A stretch of 64,000 nucleotides of DNA from Sinonovacula constricta (Eukaryota; Mollusca; Bivalvia; Cardiida; Solecurtidae). The notes under the pieces are model-generated. The model was not told where the DNA came from and made no database searches. It was given only the letters and a program-made list of their open reading frames with translations. This document shows, one piece after another, positions 61,901-64,000 of the stretch. Both the position numbers and the translations under genes were made by a program. The first letter of the stretch is position 1. Each line of letters starts with the position of its first letter. The DNA lies in NCBI GenBank assembly GCA_007844125.1, contig CM017557.1, forward strand, positions 57,302,857 to 57,366,856. The letters run 5' to 3'.

Positions 61901-63120
61901 AAAATGGAGACAGGTGTAATATAGTTTCCTGTGCATTTTTATTCAAGAAAAACTGAACCCAATTTGGTATTTTGGTATAACCTTAATATTGTTGGAGCAG
62001 TGTTTTAACGCTAGAAATGAATACCACCTTCAAATTGTCTTTGAGTCATAATTACTTCTTTGTCACAAACAATCACCAACAGCTTTAGTGTATCCTAGTT
62101 ATGTTAAACCCTTTCACTCATACATGTGCCATTTTACGCCTTTGTGAAGCAATCACAATTACCAGTCTTATCTTTAATAGAATCTATACTACTTAGGGTT
62201 TATATGTTGCCCGGTTTGACCATGGATGCACTATTAAATGATAAAACATACTTGTATTAGAAATACTTTAAACTGTTTTAATGAAAATTTAAAAAAAATA
62301 GGTAAAATTTCAAAATCATATACAAGTACTATGGATGAAAGGATTAACAGCGTGCAATAGTAGATTAAGTTTATTGACTTCTATAAACAGACCAATTAGA
62401 TAGCTGGGAATGGCATCAAATAGGAACTTGTAGAAAGATGCACAAGAACTTTTCATACTGAAATTGATTTACTTCAGACCAATAACAATGGCTCTGTACA
62501 TATACAACTCAGATCAATCAATATTGAATGATCTTTGTAATCTTTAATCTTTGACCTTGTTTTGTTTCATTTTAATAGTATGACTTTATTCACCTTTCAT
62601 AAAGAGTGTTTTATAAAGTCATATAAATATCAATTATTTAAAGGTTTTTGCAGATCTGAAAGAAACATATGCAGGAACATTGTAGATTTGTCTATTTAAA
62701 ACTGATCTAATCAGTTAAATATTGTGAATTTAATTGTTGTATGTCAATCTCTTTGACATGATTCTTTAAAAGCATCATGATTTTTCTTGTTAATATTGGA
62801 AGTTTGTAATCCAGCATTTATTTAAGAAATGTTTTAAGATATCAAGTGCCTGCATAAAGGGAACAATGACAGTCCATACCAAAAGGCCTTCCATCATGTT
62901 CAGGAGGTTATATTTATAAAGAAATTTAGTTATTTTTTCTTACTTAAACAAAAAATAAATCCTTCAATTTTGAAAAATACTAAGAAATTTCTTAGCTTTA
63001 ATGGTTTTATGAATGAAATCTAAGGAAAAAAATTAGTTTTAAGGAAATTTCTTTGTTCATGTCAGAAATGTATAACTAAGATTATTAATTATTATAACCC
63101 AAGATATATAAGTAGAATTT
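61900..63120. other. AT-rich downstream sequence, no gene seen
   Basis: It contains scattered AATAAA-like words and short chance frames only. It may include distal 3' UTR of the ankyrin-GH20 gene. Confidence 0.4.
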
Positions 63121-63430
63121 GTTAATTGGGTTAGTTGTCTCACCAACAGCTATTTTAGTTACCTGGAGACGATGTCCACTTGAAGCAGATATAGAGCTGC
63201 CTTCACTGTGTATAGCATGCCATGAACACCTGGCATGATATTACACCCAGTCACATTATCCTGACACCGGGTCAACCAGTTGTGGAACTACCCTTATATT
63301 TGCTTGAGTGTTATCAAGGGAGCTATACCACTACCTTTTTTTACAACTTTGGTTTGTCGTGGATTGGTATCGAACCAGGGGCCTCGCGTACCTGGAGCCG
63401 ATGCTTTACCAATTTAAGTTATACAAAAAA
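63121..63430 (-). mobile_element. SINE-C copy, minus strand
   Basis: On the minus strand the head reads TAACTTAAATTGGTAAAGC (A box) and GGTTCGATACC (B box). The body contains CTTATATTTGCTTGAG in plus orientation and TGTGTATAGCATGCC. The same body occurs in the opposite orientation at 55768-56003. Confidence 0.75.
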
Positions 63431-64000
63431 AATATTCAAAGTATGCAAGCACTCAAGGCAGTTATTTGCCAACTACTGTATGCAAATGTATTGCAAGTTA
63501 CTGAACTAACACTTTAATGCTATCATTTCATTGGAGTTTAGAAATAAATAGTGTAATTATTGACTAAAGATGTATTAAACCATGATCCCAATACTTGTAT
63601 TTTAATCACAAAAGAGGGACAGTTTTTTTGTATATGATAGCCAAAGTTACTATTTTAAATAGTTTATTGTTCACATCATACATGTTAATTGGCTTCATAA
63701 CTCTAGATCTGTTGGGTGCAACTTTTCAAGGTAACCTTGAGTTATGAAAAAAGATTAACTCGAGTCAGATCCATAATCTCGCTATTTTTTGGTCTCATTT
63801 AACCAAAGAAATTTCTTCAAATTTTGATGAAAATAAAGTGAATGTGTTATGAATGAAACGCAAGATATTTTCTTACAATTATAGAATTTTTCAGAATTTA
63901 CAAAAATAAAGTGAGGAAATTGTATAAGGTTCTTTATAGATATGACTCCTTTTTATTTAGGTCAGGTATTTTAATTTGTTATTCATATTGGGCTTGTTTT

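Overview
The window is animal nuclear DNA: AT-rich, intron-dense and full of tRNA-derived SINEs, MITEs, microsatellites and tandem arrays. This composition, plus the style of the repeats and one CR1/jockey-type retrotransposon remnant, suggests a marine invertebrate, most likely a bivalve mollusc. The species assignment is inference only. There are no bacterial operons, no CRISPR array and no rRNA.

Layout. Positions 1-18.9 kb are mostly gene-poor. They hold a degenerate repeat at the left edge, several copies of one MITE family (called MITE-X here), a hAT-like MITE, microsatellites, SINE copies, a broken RecQ-helicase fragment near 9.4 kb and a long DNA hairpin near 17.4 kb. Positions 18.97-24.68 kb are one tandem array of a 57-bp monomer, about 100 copies, with nested higher-order structure and three sequence zones; it abuts or interrupts a MITE-X copy. 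A second, 26-bp array lies at 25.25-25.74 kb. Positions 25.9-34.4 kb are low-information sequence with a MADF-domain fragment on the minus strand near 28.5 kb, microsatellites, a fold-back MITE and a second hAT-like MITE. A 5'-truncated, frame-broken non-LTR reverse transcriptase lies at 34.48-36.29 kb on the minus strand.

Positions 36.8-61.1 kb carry the one convincing complete gene. It is a plus-strand, 21-exon gene whose exons join in frame into a 945-residue protein, from an ATG at 36821 (in-frame stop just upstream) to a TAG at 61077. The protein has N-terminal ankyrin repeats, a Pro/Ser/Thr linker, a GH20 N-terminal (GH20b) domain and a GH20 hexosaminidase-like TIM barrel with a helical C-terminus. 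It has no signal peptide. Several GH20 active-site positions look substituted, so it may be an intracellular, sugar-binding pseudo-glycosidase rather than a working hexosaminidase. I do not recognise a named orthologue.

The introns of this gene record repeat evolution. Intron 10 holds two different SINEs head-to-tail, followed by a ~55-bp minisatellite that appears to have grown out of the conserved 3' module of one of those SINE families. Intron 5 holds a pogo-type MITE with TA target duplication. Introns beside exons 14, 16 and 17 carry decayed tandem copies of those exons. Intron 12 contains a GC-richer patch with a perfect CRE beside a YY1-like site, and a long hairpin. From 61.1 kb to the end there is 3' UTR or intergenic AT-rich sequence plus one SINE.
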